A DNA stretch of 64,000 nucleotides from Rhizobiales bacterium GAS188 (GTDB taxonomy: Bacteria > Pseudomonadota > Alphaproteobacteria > Rhizobiales > Beijerinckiaceae). Positions 62,955 to 64,000 of the stretch are shown piece by piece; positions within the stretch are counted from its first letter, which is position 1, and every line of letters starts with the position of its first letter. The notes below the pieces were generated by a model, which did no database searches, was not told the DNA's origin, and saw nothing but the letters and a program-made list of their open reading frames with translations. The translations under genes and the position numbers were made by a program. Location of the stretch: contig FNSS01000001.1 of NCBI GenBank assembly GCA_900104855.1, positions 7,759,001 through 7,823,000 on the forward strand. The letters run 5' to 3'.

Positions 62955-63022
62955 CACCGCACACTATCGTGCTGCAGTGCGCACGGGACCACCCGAACTC
63001 CGCAAAGGTCTCGCAATTCGAT

Positions 63023-63940
63023 CTACGCCGCTTCGGACACCATGGCTGCGCAAACCGGGTCCGCCGCAAGCTTGTCGCTCGCCGTTCTGCGCCACGTGGT
63101 CGCGGAAATGCCGTAGCGGCTCTTGAACGCCGCCGCGAAATGCGCCTGGCTGCGGAAGCCGACGCGATGGGCGATTTCGCGGATCTGGATCGACGCCTTC
63201 TGCGGATCGGCGAGCACCAGTCTCGAGGTTTCGAGCCGCGCCGAGCGCAGATATTCGCAGACGGACTCGCCCGATTCCTGAAACACCTTGTGCAGATAGC
63301 GGACCGAAATGCCCATTGCGTCGGCGATCATGTTGGGATCGAGCGAGCAGTCAGCGAGATGGCTCTTCACATAGGCCGCGCATCGCCTGAAGATCGCATT
63401 GCGCCCGGTGAAATCGAAGGAGCTCTGCGTATCTGCTTCGACCGCAACGCTGACGAGCTCCACGACCTGGTTCGCGTAGCAATAGGCCGTTGGAGCAGGG
63501 ATGTGCCTGATTTCGTTGGTCAGCATGCGGACGAGATTGGCGGCAATTCGCCAGGGCGACCCCGTGCAGGCAAGTGGCTGGGCGACGATTGCCGGCATGT
63601 TGCGCAGCCTTGCTTGCAACAGGAAACCGGGAATGAAGATGCCGAGCAGCTTGTAGTCGCCAATGGCGGCAAAACGGGTCGCGTTGCTGCAATCGAAAAA
63701 GGCATACTGGCCTGCCTCCAGCCTGCATTGACGCCCGCGCTGCGTAGCGGAAATGCTGCCGTTCTCGACAAGCACCAGCACGAATTTGTTGGCTCTCGCA
63801 TAGGCGAGTTCCGTCAGTTGTTCGATGGAAGTGGAGGTTTCCTGGGACAGTGTGACGAGTTCCACGCTGCCCAGATTGGCGACCGATATGAGCGGCGCCT
63901 TCGGCACATTCTGCATCGGCTGGCGATAGATCATGTTCAT
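63023..63940 (-). CDS. AraC-family transcriptional regulator
   Basis: This 305-aa regulator has an N-terminal cupin-like/AraC-binding domain (about 1-190, with LVLVENGSISATQRGRQC) and a C-terminal double HTH (about 205-300): SLDPNMIADAMGISVRYLHKVFQESGESV, then IREIAHRVGFRSQAHFAAAFKSRYGISATTWR. It is of the AraC-binding-domain-like (AdpA/FeaR-type) group that senses aromatic or amine ligands. ATG at 63940 (MNMIYRQPM) is a likely start; an upstream start at 63997 is possible. It converges on the LLM gene and probably activates that operon, by position only. Confidence 0.88.
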   Translation of the reverse strand: MNMIYRQPMQNVPKAPLISVANLGSVELVTLSQETSTSIEQLTELAYARANKFVLVLVENGSISATQRGRQCRLEAGQYAFFDCSNATRFAAIGDYKLLGIFIPGFLLQARLRNMPAIVAQPLACTGSPWRIAANLVRMLTNEIRHIPAPTAYCYANQVVELVSVAVEADTQSSFDFTGRNAIFRRCAAYVKSHLADCSLDPNMIADAMGISVRYLHKVFQESGESVCEYLRSARLETSRLVLADPQKASIQIREIAHRVGFRSQAHFAAAFKSRYGISATTWRRTASDKLAADPVCAAMVSEAA

Positions 63941-64000
63941 GGTGATCAGGCTCCACAATCGGACGCGGATCGCAGAAGGAGATCCTGACCTCGGCACCCT

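Noticed and set aside
1-64000. CRISPR array, tRNA or rRNA genes, prophage
   Set aside because: I saw no regularly spaced repeats, no cloverleaf-type sequence ending in a TTC-containing arm that I could support, and no phage structural genes. A tRNA scan would be needed to exclude a single tRNA fully.

Overview
The window looks like chromosomal DNA of a GC-rich alphaproteobacterium, most likely of the Hyphomicrobiales (Rhizobiales). The clue is a complete cyclic beta-1,2-glucan synthase (ChvB/NdvB type, 2861 aa). Dense ABC-transporter and catabolic operons, GTG/TTG starts, DUF1488-type small proteins and mosaic intergenic palindromes fit the same group. I see no rRNA, tRNA, CRISPR, phage or conjugation genes. 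The assignment is inferred from gene content only.

Layout. 1-5 kb: CsbD-like protein, a degraded SDR fragment, phosphoglucomutase (pgm), an intact SDR and two small conserved proteins. 5-14.2 kb: cyclic glucan synthase with a small convergent membrane-protein gene. 14.3-25.2 kb: an amine-type uptake and oxidation region. A polyamine-class ABC importer plus an enolase-superfamily enzyme lie on the minus strand. Divergent to them are a MocR/GabR-type regulator, a GMC oxidoreductase, a PuuB-like FAD oxidase and a NUP-family protein. ATACCA/TGGTAT boxes lie in both promoter regions. 25.4-26.7 kb: an intact IS481-family element with terminal inverted repeats and a 4-bp target duplication.

26.8-36.4 kb: SnoaL-like protein and divergent HxlR regulator sharing a perfect 16-bp inverted repeat. 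Next comes a tightly packed minus-strand operon (GntR, Ldh-type dehydrogenase, Rid protein, FAH-family enzyme, bicupin, ACMSD-type amidohydrolase), divergent from an Ssu/Tau-type ABC importer. This reads as an undescribed ring- or imine-compound degradation operon. 36.6-42.6 kb: sugar/polyol genes (isomerase/epimerase, Gfo/Idh/MocA dehydrogenase, HAD hydrolase, AmpG-like permease coupled to a xylulokinase-like kinase). 42.7-45.8 kb: two SDRs, a TetR regulator with an operator-like inverted repeat, and remnants of a sugar ABC importer.

46-54.8 kb: M24 peptidase, CaiB/BaiF-like protein, D-cysteine desulfhydrase-type PLP enzyme, a fused CydDC-like exporter and a LysR regulator. 54.7-64 kb: SDR, MarR regulator and flavin reductase, divergent from an ABC importer, a PuuE-like deacetylase and an LLM monooxygenase, closed by a convergent AraC regulator. 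Monooxygenase, flavin reductase, deacetylase and importer together suggest a two-component monooxygenase pathway for a small N-containing compound. The monooxygenase gene carries an apparent 1-bp deletion near its 3' end.

The most novel-looking systems are the 27.7-35.5 kb operon and the 54.7-64 kb monooxygenase locus. Substrates of both are unknown. Everything here was read by eye, and no database search was run.
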